Shown: in pieces, positions 52,566 through 60,831 of the stretch
Layout: each line of letters starts with the position of its first letter
Numbering within the stretch: position 1 is the first letter of the stretch
Origin: Bryobacterales bacterium
GTDB taxonomy: Bacteria; Acidobacteriota; Terriglobia; Bryobacterales; Bryobacteraceae
Length of the DNA: 64,000 bases
Direction of reading: 5' to 3'
NCBI GenBank assembly: GCA_003142185.1
Contig: PLOR01000093.1
Coordinates: 1 to 64,000, forward strand
Translations under genes and position numbers: made by a program
Notes under the pieces: model-generated
What the model was told of the DNA's origin: nothing
Database searches by the model: none
The model's input: only the letters and a program-made list of their open reading frames with translations

Positions 52566-52669
52566 CGGTCTTTGTGGTCTGTCAGCGCTCGCCACAGCGC
52601 GACGCCCTGACAGACGTGGCAAACGCGGCAGACATGACAGACGACCAAACCCGATCGTCTGTCCTTCCC
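52552..52669. repeat. family B repeat overlapping the gspH start
   Basis: Arms GTAGGACGGACCATCG and CGATCGTCTGTCC with inner GGTCTGTC and GACAGACG motifs; slightly longer than other copies owing to an extra CAGAC unit. It fills the gap between gspG and gspH. Confidence 0.75.
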
Positions 52670-52674
52670 CCGGC

Positions 52675-53118
52675 CTACTGGCTTTTCCAACTGACGATAT
52701 CGGCATTGATTCCGTCGCCGCCGGGCTGGCCATCGGCGCCGTAGCTGATAATATCCGGCTCATCGCCGTGGTCGCCGGGGAACTTGTACAGCCAATCGTG
52801 GCCCCACGGATCTTTCGGAATCTCCTGCGGCATATACGGCCCGTTCCACTCGGCCGCGTCCGCCGGCTTCACGCGCAGCGCCGCCAGGCCCTGCTCGGTA
52901 GTGGGAAAGTTCCCGTTGTCCAGCTTGTAGGTGCCGAGCGCGCCCATGAAACCTTGTATCTGCGCGCGCGCCGCCGTGATTTTGGCCTTGTCTACGTTGC
53001 TCCAGAGCCGCGGGCCCACCAGGGCCACGAACAGCCCAATGATCGTCACCACGACCAGCATTTCGATCAGGGTGACGCCGGCCGCGCCCCGCTTCCGCCT
53101 GTTCGCCGTCTGCTTCAT
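52675..53118 (-). CDS. gspG: major pseudopilin GspG
   Basis: A 147-residue major pseudopilin that polymerises into the piston. The leader MKQTANRRKRGAAG is cut before VTLIEMLVVVTIIGLFVALVGP. The GspG core is clear: AARAQIQGFMGALGTYKLDN, FPTTEQGLAALR and PYMPQEIPKDPWGHDW, with calcium-site residues near the C-terminus (SYGADGQPGGDG). ATG 53118 follows the gspF stop directly; an upstream ATG at 53133 overlaps gspF. Confidence 0.95.
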   Translation of the reverse strand: MKQTANRRKRGAAGVTLIEMLVVVTIIGLFVALVGPRLWSNVDKAKITAARAQIQGFMGALGTYKLDNGNFPTTEQGLAALRVKPADAAEWNGPYMPQEIPKDPWGHDWLYKFPGDHGDEPDIISYGADGQPGGDGINADIVSWKSQ

Positions 53119-53119
53119 T

Positions 53120-54337
53120 TCACACCGCCACATCGTTGATGCTCGTTATCGCGAGCAGCATACTCAAAACCAAACCGCCGACCACTATGCCCATCACCAG
53201 AATCACCACTGGCTCGAAAATGCTGGTGAAGCGGCGGATGGCCGCCCGTGTCTCATTTTCGTAAATCTCGGCCATGCGGGCAAACATCTGGTCCAGCCGG
53301 CCGGTTTCCTCGCCCACCGTCAGCAGATGCGCGGCCAGCGGCGGGAACACGCCCGCCTTGCGCGTGGGCCCCGCGATGCCCTCGCCGCGCTTCACCCCGT
53401 TGGCCACCCCAACCAGCGAATTTGCGATCATCCGGTTGTTCAGCGTAGCCGCGCCGATCGCGATCGACTGCACCAGCGGAACCGAGTTTTCGAGCAGCGT
53501 GGCCATGGCGCGCGCGAACCGCGCCGTCTCCGCCTTGAGCAACGCCACGCCCAGCAGCGGCACTTTCAGCCGGGCACCGTCCCACCACAACCGGCCCGCC
53601 GCCGTGCGCGTGTAAACGCGCCACAAGATGGCGACCACCGCCAGCCCGCCCAGCACGAACCAGCCGTAGCTCTTGACCAGGTCGCTCACTTCCAGCATGA
53701 TCCGCGTCGGCGCCGGCATCTTCATGTGCCCATCGGCGAAGATTACCGCGAAGCGCGGCACCACGAAGCTCAGCAGGATGAAAACCGAGGCCGCGGCCAC
53801 CGTCGCCAGCAGCGCCGGATAGATCATCGCCGAGACGATGAAGTTGCGCAGCTCGTCGCGCGAGCGTTCGAACTCGGCCAGCCTCGAAAAGATGACGGCC
53901 AAGGCGCCCGAGGCTTCGCCGGCCCGCACCATATTGATGTAGAGGTCGGAAAAGTATTCGCCGTGCGACGCCAGGCTGTCGGCCAGCGTACGGCCGCCCT
54001 TCAGCACGCGCAGCACGTCCAGTACGATGAAGCGGAACTGCGCCCGGTCGGTCAGCTCGGCCGTGATCGAAAGCGCACGGTCGAGCGGCACGCCTGCGTT
54101 CAGCAGCGTGGAGAGCTCCTGCGTGAAGAAGAGCACGTCGCTGCGCCTGCGGCCACCGAAGCTCGGCAGCTTGATTTCGAGTGACGACGCGGTTTTCGGC
54201 GTCGCGCCCACATAAACCGGCGTCAGCCCCTGCTTGCGCAACTCTCGCGCAATCCCTTTCTCGTCGTTACCGGACAGGCTCCCGGTGCGGATCTTCCCGT
54301 CCGAGGCCACCGCGCGGAAAAAGAACGTGGCTGGCAT
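53120..54337 (-). CDS. gspF: inner-membrane platform protein GspF
   Basis: A 405-residue polytopic protein with two T2SSF domains (about 70-190 and 270-395). Motifs VLFFTQELSTLLNAGVPLDRAL and FARAMATLLENSVPLVQSI mark the two repeats; helices lie near 170, 220 and 380. It connects the GspE ATPase to the pseudopilus. The N-terminal FFRAVASDGKIRTGSLSGNDE is usual. A family B repeat separates it from gspE. Confidence 0.95.
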   Translation of the reverse strand: MPATFFFRAVASDGKIRTGSLSGNDEKGIARELRKQGLTPVYVGATPKTASSLEIKLPSFGGRRRSDVLFFTQELSTLLNAGVPLDRALSITAELTDRAQFRFIVLDVLRVLKGGRTLADSLASHGEYFSDLYINMVRAGEASGALAVIFSRLAEFERSRDELRNFIVSAMIYPALLATVAAASVFILLSFVVPRFAVIFADGHMKMPAPTRIMLEVSDLVKSYGWFVLGGLAVVAILWRVYTRTAAGRLWWDGARLKVPLLGVALLKAETARFARAMATLLENSVPLVQSIAIGAATLNNRMIANSLVGVANGVKRGEGIAGPTRKAGVFPPLAAHLLTVGEETGRLDQMFARMAEIYENETRAAIRRFTSIFEPVVILVMGIVVGGLVLSMLLAITSINDVAV

Positions 54338-54363
54338 CAGAGTGCCGCGCCTTCGCCGTGAGA

Positions 54364-54453
54364 GGTAGGACAGACCATCGCCTTGCGTGGTCTGTCATCG
54401 CTCGCCAGACGCGAAGCCCTGACAGACGACAAAACCCGATCGTCTGTCCCACC
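54364..54453. repeat. family B repeat between gspE and gspF
   Basis: GGTAGGACAGACCATCG ... CGATCGTCTGTCCCACC with inner GGTCTGTC and GACAGACGA. This is the cleanest copy of the family. Confidence 0.8.
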
Positions 54454-54482
54454 TCTGCCTCGCGAATCATCGTCCATCCGCA

Positions 54483-56183
54483 CTAAAACTCCTGCGTCAC
54501 GCGCATCACTTCTTCGACCGTGGTCACGCCATCCCGTATTTTTTGCCAGCCGTCCTCACGCAGGTTGCGCATGCCGCTGCGCCGCGCCGCCTCGGTCAGC
54601 CTCGAAGCGTCGGCGTTTTCCATGATCAGCCGCCGGATCTCTTCGTTGAGCTGCATCATCTCGAAGATGCCGACGCGCGAAATGTAGCCGCTGCCGTTGC
54701 AGACCGCGCAACCCGCTCCGCGGTAGCTCCGGACGCGCGTGCCATCCGGCGCCACCGCCTCGCCCGCCGGCCGCTTGCAATCCTGGCAGATGACGCGCAC
54801 CAGCCGCTGCGCCAGCACGGCCACCAGCGACGAAGTCAGCAGGTAGCTTTCGACCCCCATATCGGCGAGGCGCGTGACGGCGCTCGGTGCGTCGTTGGTG
54901 TGCAGCGTGGAAAACACCAGGTGGCCGGTCAACGCGGCGCGGATGGCGATGTCAGCCGTCTCGCGGTCGCGGATTTCGCCCACCATGATCACGTCCGGGT
55001 CCTGCCGCACGATGTGCCGCAGCCCGGCGGCGAACGTCAGCCCGATCTGCGGATTCACGTGGATCTGGTTGATCCCGTCCATCTGGTATTCGACCGGGTC
55101 TTCAATCGTGATGATCTTCTTGTCGGGAAGGTTGATGCGCTTCAGCGCCGAATAGAGCGTGGTCGATTTTCCGCTGCCGGTCGGCCCGGTGACCAGGAAA
55201 ATGCCATGAGGCAGATTGGTAAAATGCTCCATCTGCGCCAGCATGCGATCGTCGAAGCCCAGCCGGCGCAGGTCGAAAAAATCGCCCGCCGAGCGGTCCA
55301 GCAGGCGCATCACCACGCTTTCCCCATACAGCGTCGGCAGCGTGGAAACGCGCAGGTCCACCTCGCGGCCCAGAATTTTGATCTTGATGCGGCCGTCCTG
55401 CGGCAGCCGCCGCTCCGCGATATTCAGCTTGGCCATCAGCTTCAGGCGGGAAATGATGGCCGCCTTCAGCTCGCGCGGCGGCGTTTCCTGGGCGGACAGC
55501 ACGCCATCCACGCGAAATCGCACGCGGAATTCCTTCTCGAACGGTTCGATGTGGATGTCGCTCGACCGTTTTTCGAGCGCATCGGCAATCATGGCGTTCA
55601 CGAGGCGAATCACCGGCGCTTCGCTGGCCATGTCGCGCAAGTGCTCGAGATCGGCCAGCGCCTCCTCGTCTCCGCCGTCCCCGGACAACACCTGGCGCTC
55701 GCCATCGGCGTAATGCTTGTCCACCGCGTCGACGATTTCCTGCTCGGCCGCCAGCGCCGTCTGAATCTCCAAACCGGAAAAAGACCCGATCGCGGCCGCG
55801 GTTTCGAAGTCCATCGGGTCGGCCATGGCGACCGTCAGCACGGAGCCGTTCAGCGCCACCGGAAACGCGCGCGATTGACGCAGGAAACGGTACGACAGCC
55901 CTTCGATCTCCGGCGCCGCGGGCGGCGGCCCGTCAATCGTCACCAGCGGCACGTCCAACTGTTCGCTCAGCGCCGCCAGCACGTCGCGCTGCGCCACCAG
56001 CCCCATATCCACCAGGATTTTGCCCAGCTTGTCGCCGCGCTCACGCTGCAGTTCGAGCGCGCGCTCCAGGTCCTCGGCTTCGATCTTCCCGCGCTCGATC
56101 AGCATCTCGCCCAGCCGCTGGAAGCGCAGCACGCCCACGGGGGGCGCTGCACTGGCCTGCGGTGCGAGGTGCTCGGGCGTCAC
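54483..56183 (-). CDS. gspE: type II secretion ATPase GspE
   Basis: A 566-residue AAA-like motor. An N-terminal GspE_N/MshEN-type region (20-160) is followed by the secretion ATPase domain with SSDIHIEPFEKEFRVRFRVDG, Walker A GPTGSGKST (333-341), an Asp box (ITIEDPVEYQ) and Walker B (VIMVGEIRDRETADIA). A zinc tetracysteine site is present (CQDC ... CAVC, about 468-497). GTG 56183 overlaps the previous stop (GTGA). It powers pseudopilus assembly at the cytoplasmic face. The B repeat follows its stop, so transcription may be modulated before gspF. Confidence 0.95.
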   Translation of the reverse strand: MTPEHLAPQASAAPPVGVLRFQRLGEMLIERGKIEAEDLERALELQRERGDKLGKILVDMGLVAQRDVLAALSEQLDVPLVTIDGPPPAAPEIEGLSYRFLRQSRAFPVALNGSVLTVAMADPMDFETAAAIGSFSGLEIQTALAAEQEIVDAVDKHYADGERQVLSGDGGDEEALADLEHLRDMASEAPVIRLVNAMIADALEKRSSDIHIEPFEKEFRVRFRVDGVLSAQETPPRELKAAIISRLKLMAKLNIAERRLPQDGRIKIKILGREVDLRVSTLPTLYGESVVMRLLDRSAGDFFDLRRLGFDDRMLAQMEHFTNLPHGIFLVTGPTGSGKSTTLYSALKRINLPDKKIITIEDPVEYQMDGINQIHVNPQIGLTFAAGLRHIVRQDPDVIMVGEIRDRETADIAIRAALTGHLVFSTLHTNDAPSAVTRLADMGVESYLLTSSLVAVLAQRLVRVICQDCKRPAGEAVAPDGTRVRSYRGAGCAVCNGSGYISRVGIFEMMQLNEEIRRLIMENADASRLTEAARRSGMRNLREDGWQKIRDGVTTVEEVMRVTQEF

Positions 56184-56740
56184 TGATTGGTCACCATGGC
56201 TGCGATCTGCGCGCCGCTCAGAATCGCGTGCCGCGTGCCCTTCACCACCATCTGGCCGGGTAGGCCGGTGGTGTCCTCGTAGGGCAAATAGACGAAGTTC
56301 ACGGCCACCACAATCTGCTGGTCGTCCGGCACCGCCAGATCCTTGGCGGCCGATTGCAGCATGGAGTTCATCAGCCGCTCGACCACCGGCAGGCGGGCCA
56401 GCTTGCGCTGCCGCACCTTCTCCTTGTCCTGTTGGCTGATGTTGGGCTGGAACGGGCTCAACCCGGGCGTGAAGACAGGGCTCAACTCGGTCGTGAACAC
56501 GGCCCCGAAGCCATCCAGGTAGATGCCGCGCGTGTTGCCCAGCACGTCGATGGGGTCAGTCACCGCGAACATCCGAAAACTGCGGTCGAAGCCGCGAGCG
56601 AGACCCGCCAGCGAGGTCAGCGTTACGCGTGGCGGGGCGGTCTCGATGCCGCCGCTCACACGGGCGTTGGCCGAAACCGGCCGCGCCACCTGCGCCGAAA
56701 GCGGCGCCAAAGCCAGCAGGATGGCAAGTACGGGTCTCAT
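56180..56740 (-). CDS. exported protein of unknown function leading into gspE
   Basis: A 186-residue exported protein (signal peptide 1-16). RSFRMFAVTDPIDVLGNTRGIYLDGFGAVFTTELSP is a recognisable but uncharacterised segment; the C-terminus has LAVPDDQQIVVAVNFVYLPYEDTTGLPGQM. Overlaps on both sides (ATGA with the anti-sigma gene, GTGA with gspE) bind it into the operon. It may be a periplasmic sensor or accessory of the secretion machine; this is inferred only from position. Confidence 0.72.
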   Translation of the reverse strand: MRPVLAILLALAPLSAQVARPVSANARVSGGIETAPPRVTLTSLAGLARGFDRSFRMFAVTDPIDVLGNTRGIYLDGFGAVFTTELSPVFTPGLSPFQPNISQQDKEKVRQRKLARLPVVERLMNSMLQSAAKDLAVPDDQQIVVAVNFVYLPYEDTTGLPGQMVVKGTRHAILSGAQIAAMVTNQ

Positions 56741-57339
56741 TTCGCCTCCAAGGCGGGCTGCCGCGGCGGGCCGTATTCGGCCGCCGACATAAACAAGGCG
56801 TGCTGACGCCGGTTGTCAACCTCCAGCTCCGCGGCCACCATCAGCAGCCTCTGCCGCTCGGCAGCCACCTCGTCTTTAAGCTGCCGGGTGCGCGCCGCCA
56901 CGGCCCGGTCGGCCGCCTGGTCGATGCGGGCCTGAATGGCGGCTTCGGAAACCTCCGGCGCCGCCTGCGCGGTCTGCACTGTGGGTACTTGAACCAACCG
57001 CACCGGTTGGACCGGCGCCGGCCGCGCCAGTGCGAACACCACCAGCGCCGCCGAAACGAGCGCCGCCGAGCCGAAGCCCAGCCGCGCCGGCGTGTTCCAG
57101 AACCCGCTCCACCAGCGGCGCCAGGCCGAAGGCTCGAAGACGGGATCGGAAACAAAAGCGATACGCCGCGGAATCTCTTCCTCCCGCAGGCTCAAGAGCG
57201 TGGTTCCGGTCAACCGCAGCCGGCTCAGTTCTTCCCGGCAAGTACGGCAGCCGGTGACGTGAGCTTCCACTTGCTTGCGCTCCGCGCCGTCCAGCTCCTC
57301 GAAAAAGTAATCTTTCAAATCGAATGGCGAGCAACTCAT
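56737..57339 (-). CDS. membrane-anchored anti-sigma factor (zf-HC2)
   Basis: A 200-residue protein. The N-terminal zinc-binding anti-sigma motif is H27-x3-C31-x2-C34 (EAHVTGCRTCREEL), one membrane helix lies at about 85-107, and a coiled coil (135-180) is outside. It should hold the adjacent ECF sigma factor at the membrane until a signal releases it. ATG 57339 overlaps the sigma stop. That it lies at the head of a secretion operon suggests it senses envelope state or secretion load. Confidence 0.88.
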   Translation of the reverse strand: MSCSPFDLKDYFFEELDGAERKQVEAHVTGCRTCREELSRLRLTGTTLLSLREEEIPRRIAFVSDPVFEPSAWRRWWSGFWNTPARLGFGSAALVSAALVVFALARPAPVQPVRLVQVPTVQTAQAAPEVSEAAIQARIDQAADRAVAARTRQLKDEVAAERQRLLMVAAELEVDNRRQHALFMSAAEYGPPRQPALEAK

Positions 57340-57902
57340 GACACACCTCGTGCCTCAATCGGAGCCAGCTCGATCTTCAGCAGTTCCAGCGCCGTATACA
57401 GGCGGCTTTTGATGGTGGAAACCGGGCAGGAAAGAATCTCGGCCATTTCCTCGAATTTGAACCCCTGGTAGATCTTCAGCGTCACGGCCTCGCGCTGTTC
57501 GGGCGTTAACCGCTCCAGCGCGCTGGCCACCGCCAGGCTCAATTCGATGGGAAATACCGGGTTGCCTCCCACCGCGATTCCGGTCTCCGTCGCCACCGGC
57601 GGCAAATCCGCCACATCGCTCTCCGGCCTTCGCTTGCGAAACATGGAATAGGCCTCGTTATGGGCGATGCGATACAGCCACGGCGCGAACCGCGCCGCGT
57701 CATCCAGCTTGCGAAGATTCTGATACGCTTTCAGAAACACGTCCTGCGTCAAATCCAAAGCGTCTTCACGATTGGCGGTCAGCCGAAGAAGATAGTTGTA
57801 GACACGCTTCTCCCACCGGGACACAAGGAGGTTGAACGCCTCCACGTTGCCCCGGGCAGCCTGGCGAATCAGATCGCCATCCTCGACCGCCCGAAAGATC
57901 AA
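57336..57902 (-). CDS. ECF-family RNA polymerase sigma factor (RpoE-like)
   Basis: A 188-residue sigma factor. Region 2 is YNYLLRLTANREDALDLTQDVFLKAYQNL with the -10-binding RFAPWLYRIAHNEAYSMFRKR; region 4 is LTPEQREAVTLKIYQGFKFEEMAEILSCPVSTIKSRLYTALELL. TTG 57902 is chosen because it has AGGAG seven bases upstream; the frame is open to 58031 but that part is the family A repeat. It likely directs transcription of its own operon or of secreted substrates. It heads the fourteen-gene secretion cluster. Confidence 0.9.
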   Translation of the reverse strand: MIFRAVEDGDLIRQAARGNVEAFNLLVSRWEKRVYNYLLRLTANREDALDLTQDVFLKAYQNLRKLDDAARFAPWLYRIAHNEAYSMFRKRRPESDVADLPPVATETGIAVGGNPVFPIELSLAVASALERLTPEQREAVTLKIYQGFKFEEMAEILSCPVSTIKSRLYTALELLKIELAPIEARGVS

Positions 57903-57981
57903 GCCTTGGCTCCTGGTGTGTAGACGCGCGGGGTCCGGCAAAAGTCGGACTCCTACTTCTTGAGTGTAGCCGAACAGTATT

Positions 57982-58007
57982 GGTAGGGCATGCTTTAGCT
58001 TGCCCGT
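57982..58007. repeat. family A repeat, single arm
   Basis: GGTAGGGCATGCTTTAGCTT followed by GCCCGTT, the left-arm form of the element at 10111-10183. It lies just upstream of the sigma factor gene and gives a false 43-residue extension to it. Confidence 0.7.
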
Positions 58008-58106
58008 TAGTTTGCCTTTCCAATTCTCCAAGCCAACGCCGCGAGGTGCCAGCGCTGGCTCTCGCGGCCTTCACTGTTGGCGCGTATTTGGCTGCTGCTA
58101 TGGCAA

Positions 58107-58135
58107 TTGCGCCGAAAAGCGCCCGGGCGTATACT
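58107..58135 (+). promoter_or_regulatory. sigma-70-type promoter of the gene at 58277
   Basis: TTGCGC, 17-base spacer, TATACT. Transcription would start near 58142, leaving a 135-base leader before ATG 58277. Confidence 0.6.
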
Positions 58136-58276
58136 GTTTGTGAAACTCATCACATATCGGGAGAAAACTTGCCATGGTGCGACAGGGAGGTGCGGCCTCT
58201 TCCGTCCCCTTTCAGCGACTTGCGGCCTTCGGCCCAGGGACGTGGCCCGGTCCTTCAAGGAAGAGAGAGAGACGGT

Positions 58277-58723
58277 ATGGAAGGTCTTTCGATACCCACA
58301 GTAGTTTTGATGCTGGCATGTGCTGCCTTCGGACAAACACAAGATACCGGCGTCGGCTGGGGTAGCGGAAATAATACGCCCAGTTCCACAATAGGGCCGC
58401 GCATCTACCTGGAGGCCACCAGCCATGGCAATCTGTGGTCCGCCACGCGCGACCAGACCATGGAGCTGAGCACGGATTTTGCCAAGACCTGTAACGTAAA
58501 AATAACCCTGAACCAGCAGGCGGCGGATTACACCCTGAAGTTGGATCATGTCGAGGTGGGCTTCAGCCGCTCCAATCAGTTCCAACTTGCCGACAAGAAT
58601 GGTGACGTGCTGTTCACCACCCGCACCGCAAGCGTTGCTGGTGCCGTCAGAAATGTGTGTGGGTTCTTGAATGGCAAGCCTCCGAAGAAAAGCAAGAAAG
58701 ACAAAACCGCCGCAGCAAATTGA
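58277..58723 (+). CDS. small exported protein of unknown function
   Basis: A 148-residue exported protein (signal peptide 1-17, ending AAFGQ). The mature part reads as alternating strands (RIYLEATSHGNLWSA, VKITLNQQAADYTLKLDHVEVGF, QFQLADKNGDVLFTTRTASV) and a lysine-rich tail, a small beta-sandwich. No family name could be given. ATG 58277 is preferred; the frame extends to 57980 through the leader and repeat. It has its own good promoter and is divergent from the secretion operon. Confidence 0.7.
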   Translation: MEGLSIPTVVLMLACAAFGQTQDTGVGWGSGNNTPSSTIGPRIYLEATSHGNLWSATRDQTMELSTDFAKTCNVKITLNQQAADYTLKLDHVEVGFSRSNQFQLADKNGDVLFTTRTASVAGAVRNVCGFLNGKPPKKSKKDKTAAAN

Positions 58724-58863
58724 AAGGCTGGTTGTATGCGGAGGCTGCGCAAGTGTCATTGCGGCACGGCGCCCGTGACTCCCGCATGGCCGCGTGAAGC
58801 CTGGGGCGACAGATTTGCCGCGACACGCGTGATACCATGTAGGTTTCCCAAGCTGAGGTTTTC

Positions 58864-59565
58864 GTGGCTAGAATCACCCGTAAAGAGTTAAAAAGTGACA
58901 AGTTCGCCCTCGAAGTCGGGCAGACGGTAAGCTTCTTCGAAGAGCACCGGCAAGAAATTCTCCGTTACGGCGCGATTGCGCTGGGCGCGGCCGTCCTGAT
59001 CGCCGGCTTCCTGGTATATCAGAAACACCAGCGGGCCGGACGCGAAGAGGCGCTGAGCAGTGCCATCCTGGTGCAGGAAGCGCCGATTGAGGCCGCGCCC
59101 CGTCCCGGTGCCCTCACCTTCCCCACCCAGGCGGCCAAGGATGAGGCGACCACGAAGGCCTTTTCCAGCCTGGCGGCCAAGTACCCGGGAAGCACCGAAG
59201 GCGAAGTCGCCCAGTATTACCTCGGCGCCATCGAGGCCGACGCGTCGAAGATGCCCGAGGCGGAAAAGCGCTTTCAGGAAGTGGCGCGGCACGGCAACGC
59301 CAATTTCGCGTCTCTCGCCAAGTTTTCGCTCGCTCAGATTTACTATTCCGATGGCCGCGACGCGCAAGGCGAAGCCATCCTGCGCGATCTGATGGATCAT
59401 CCCACTACGCTGGTATCGAAGGAGCAGGCGACCATCACACTGGCCCGCTACCTCATGATTAAGCGGCCGGCCGAGGCGCGCAAGTTGCTCGATCCGCTGA
59501 AGACCGTCGGCGGCCCGGTGGGACAATTGGTGCTGTCCCTTTACGGCCAACTGCCGCCGCAGTAG
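58864..59565 (+). CDS. membrane-anchored TPR protein (YfgM/TPR_21-like)
   Basis: A 233-residue protein: a short cytoplasmic region, one membrane helix (about 36-56) and an extracytoplasmic helical domain with tetratricopeptide-like repeats (EAEKRFQEVARHGNANFASLAKFSLAQIYYSDG). This matches YfgM, which binds the SecYEG translocon and hands substrates to periplasmic chaperones. GTG 58864 is the start. The dGTPase gene starts 11 bases after its stop, so the two are co-transcribed. Confidence 0.8.
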   Translation: MARITRKELKSDKFALEVGQTVSFFEEHRQEILRYGAIALGAAVLIAGFLVYQKHQRAGREEALSSAILVQEAPIEAAPRPGALTFPTQAAKDEATTKAFSSLAAKYPGSTEGEVAQYYLGAIEADASKMPEAEKRFQEVARHGNANFASLAKFSLAQIYYSDGRDAQGEAILRDLMDHPTTLVSKEQATITLARYLMIKRPAEARKLLDPLKTVGGPVGQLVLSLYGQLPPQ

Positions 59566-59575
59566 TGGCTGCCGG

Positions 59576-60697
59576 ATGATCGAGCGTCTGCGGTTCCCGG
59601 TCGCCCAAAGCCGGGGCCGGCAATATCCCGAACCGGCCCACCCCTATCGCAACCCCTTCCAACGCGACCGCGACCGGATTGTCCATTCACGCGCCTTCCG
59701 CCGCCTGGAAGCCAAGATGCAGGTGTTCGCGCCCGGCATCTCCGATCATTTTCGCAACCGGCTGACGCACACCATTGAGGTGACCCAAATCGCGCGCACC
59801 GCGGCCAGGGTCCTCGGGCTGGACGAAGACCTTACCGAAGCGCTGGCGCTGGCGCACGACATCGGCCATCCGCCATTCGCCCACGCCGGAGAGGACGAAC
59901 TGAACCGCCAGATGCAGCGCTATGGCGACCGCTTCGATCACAACCTGCACGCGCTGCGCATCGTGGAAAACTTCGAGCAGCGCTACGCCCGTTTTCCAGG
60001 CCTGAACCTGACGTTTGAAGTGCGCGAGGGAATGGTCAAGCACTCGCACGATTTCGGTCCTGGCGAGCGGCCGGAGCTGGATCGCTACCTGCCCGGATTG
60101 CGGCCCTTGCTGGAGGCCCAATTGATCGATCTGGCCGATGAAATCGCCTACAACGCCGCCGATCTCGATGACGCGTTTTCGGCCGGCATGTTCACCGCCA
60201 ACGAGATCGCCGAACGCGTGCCTCAATATGGCGCGATTCTCGAAGCCGTGGAAACTCAATTCCCCGGCGCCAGCGCGCGCGAACAGTTCCACGAAGCGCT
60301 GCGCCAGTTGATCGACGCTCTGGTTTCGGGCCTGGTCGAAGGAACCGCGGCCAACGCCGCGCGCGCCGCGGTGGCTGACGCGGAGGCCGTTCGCCATCTA
60401 CCCGATCGCGTGGCGACGTTCACCGCGGAAACCGCCGCCGCCAGCCGCGCTCTCAAGCAATTCCTCTTCGCCAGGGTGTACGCAACGCCCGAACTGGCCG
60501 AGGACCGGCGGCGCTCCGTCTCCATGATCGCGGAATTGTTCGGCTTCTTCGTCGAGGACCCGCGCCGGCTGCCCGACCCCTACACCCGCTTGGCCGAAAC
60601 CGACCCGCCCCACCGCGTAGTCTGCGATTACATCGCCGGCATGACCGACGCCTTCTGCAGGCGCACCTACGAACAGGCTTTCGGATTGCCGGGCTGA
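59576..60697 (+). CDS. dgt: dGTPase-like HD-domain deoxynucleotide triphosphohydrolase
   Basis: A 373-residue HD enzyme that hydrolyses dNTPs to nucleoside and tripolyphosphate. The HD metal site is His65 (NRLTHTIEV), His94-Asp95 (ALAHDIGHPPFAHAGE) and a later Asp (LIDLADEIAYNAADLDDAF). Near the start, AHPYRNPFQRDRDRIVHSRAFRRLEAKMQVF is the dGTPase signature. Length fits the short dGTPase subgroup. It is co-directional with the YfgM-like gene. Confidence 0.9.
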   Translation: MIERLRFPVAQSRGRQYPEPAHPYRNPFQRDRDRIVHSRAFRRLEAKMQVFAPGISDHFRNRLTHTIEVTQIARTAARVLGLDEDLTEALALAHDIGHPPFAHAGEDELNRQMQRYGDRFDHNLHALRIVENFEQRYARFPGLNLTFEVREGMVKHSHDFGPGERPELDRYLPGLRPLLEAQLIDLADEIAYNAADLDDAFSAGMFTANEIAERVPQYGAILEAVETQFPGASAREQFHEALRQLIDALVSGLVEGTAANAARAAVADAEAVRHLPDRVATFTAETAAASRALKQFLFARVYATPELAEDRRRSVSMIAELFGFFVEDPRRLPDPYTRLAETDPPHRVVCDYIAGMTDAFCRRTYEQAFGLPG

Positions 60698-60706
60698 GCG
60701 GACAAT

Positions 60707-60794
60707 GTAGGACAGACCATCGCTTTTTGTGGTCTGTCGTCGCTCGCCAAACACGGCGCCTGACAGACGACGGAAACCGATCGTCTGTCCCACC
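60707..60794. repeat. family B repeat
   Basis: GTAGGACAGACCATCG ... CGATCGTCTGTCCCACC with inner GGTCTGTC and GACAGACGA, between the dGTPase and MFS genes. It matches the copy at 54364-54453 almost exactly. Confidence 0.78.
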
Positions 60795-60831
60795 AAGCCG
60801 CTCCGGCCTCCCACATTACAATAAAAGCTGA

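Larger units (their letters stand above)
57903..58276. other. divergent intergenic region between the secretion operon and 58277
   Basis: This gap holds the family A arm at 57982-58007 and the plus-strand promoter at 58107-58135. Upstream of the sigma gene no good ECF or sigma-70 promoter stands out. The 135-base plus-strand leader contains no recognised riboswitch. Confidence 0.5.

Noticed and set aside
57903-58031. N-terminal extension of the ECF sigma factor
   Set aside because: It is encoded by the family A repeat, and TTG 57902 has a proper ribosome site in front of a complete region 2.
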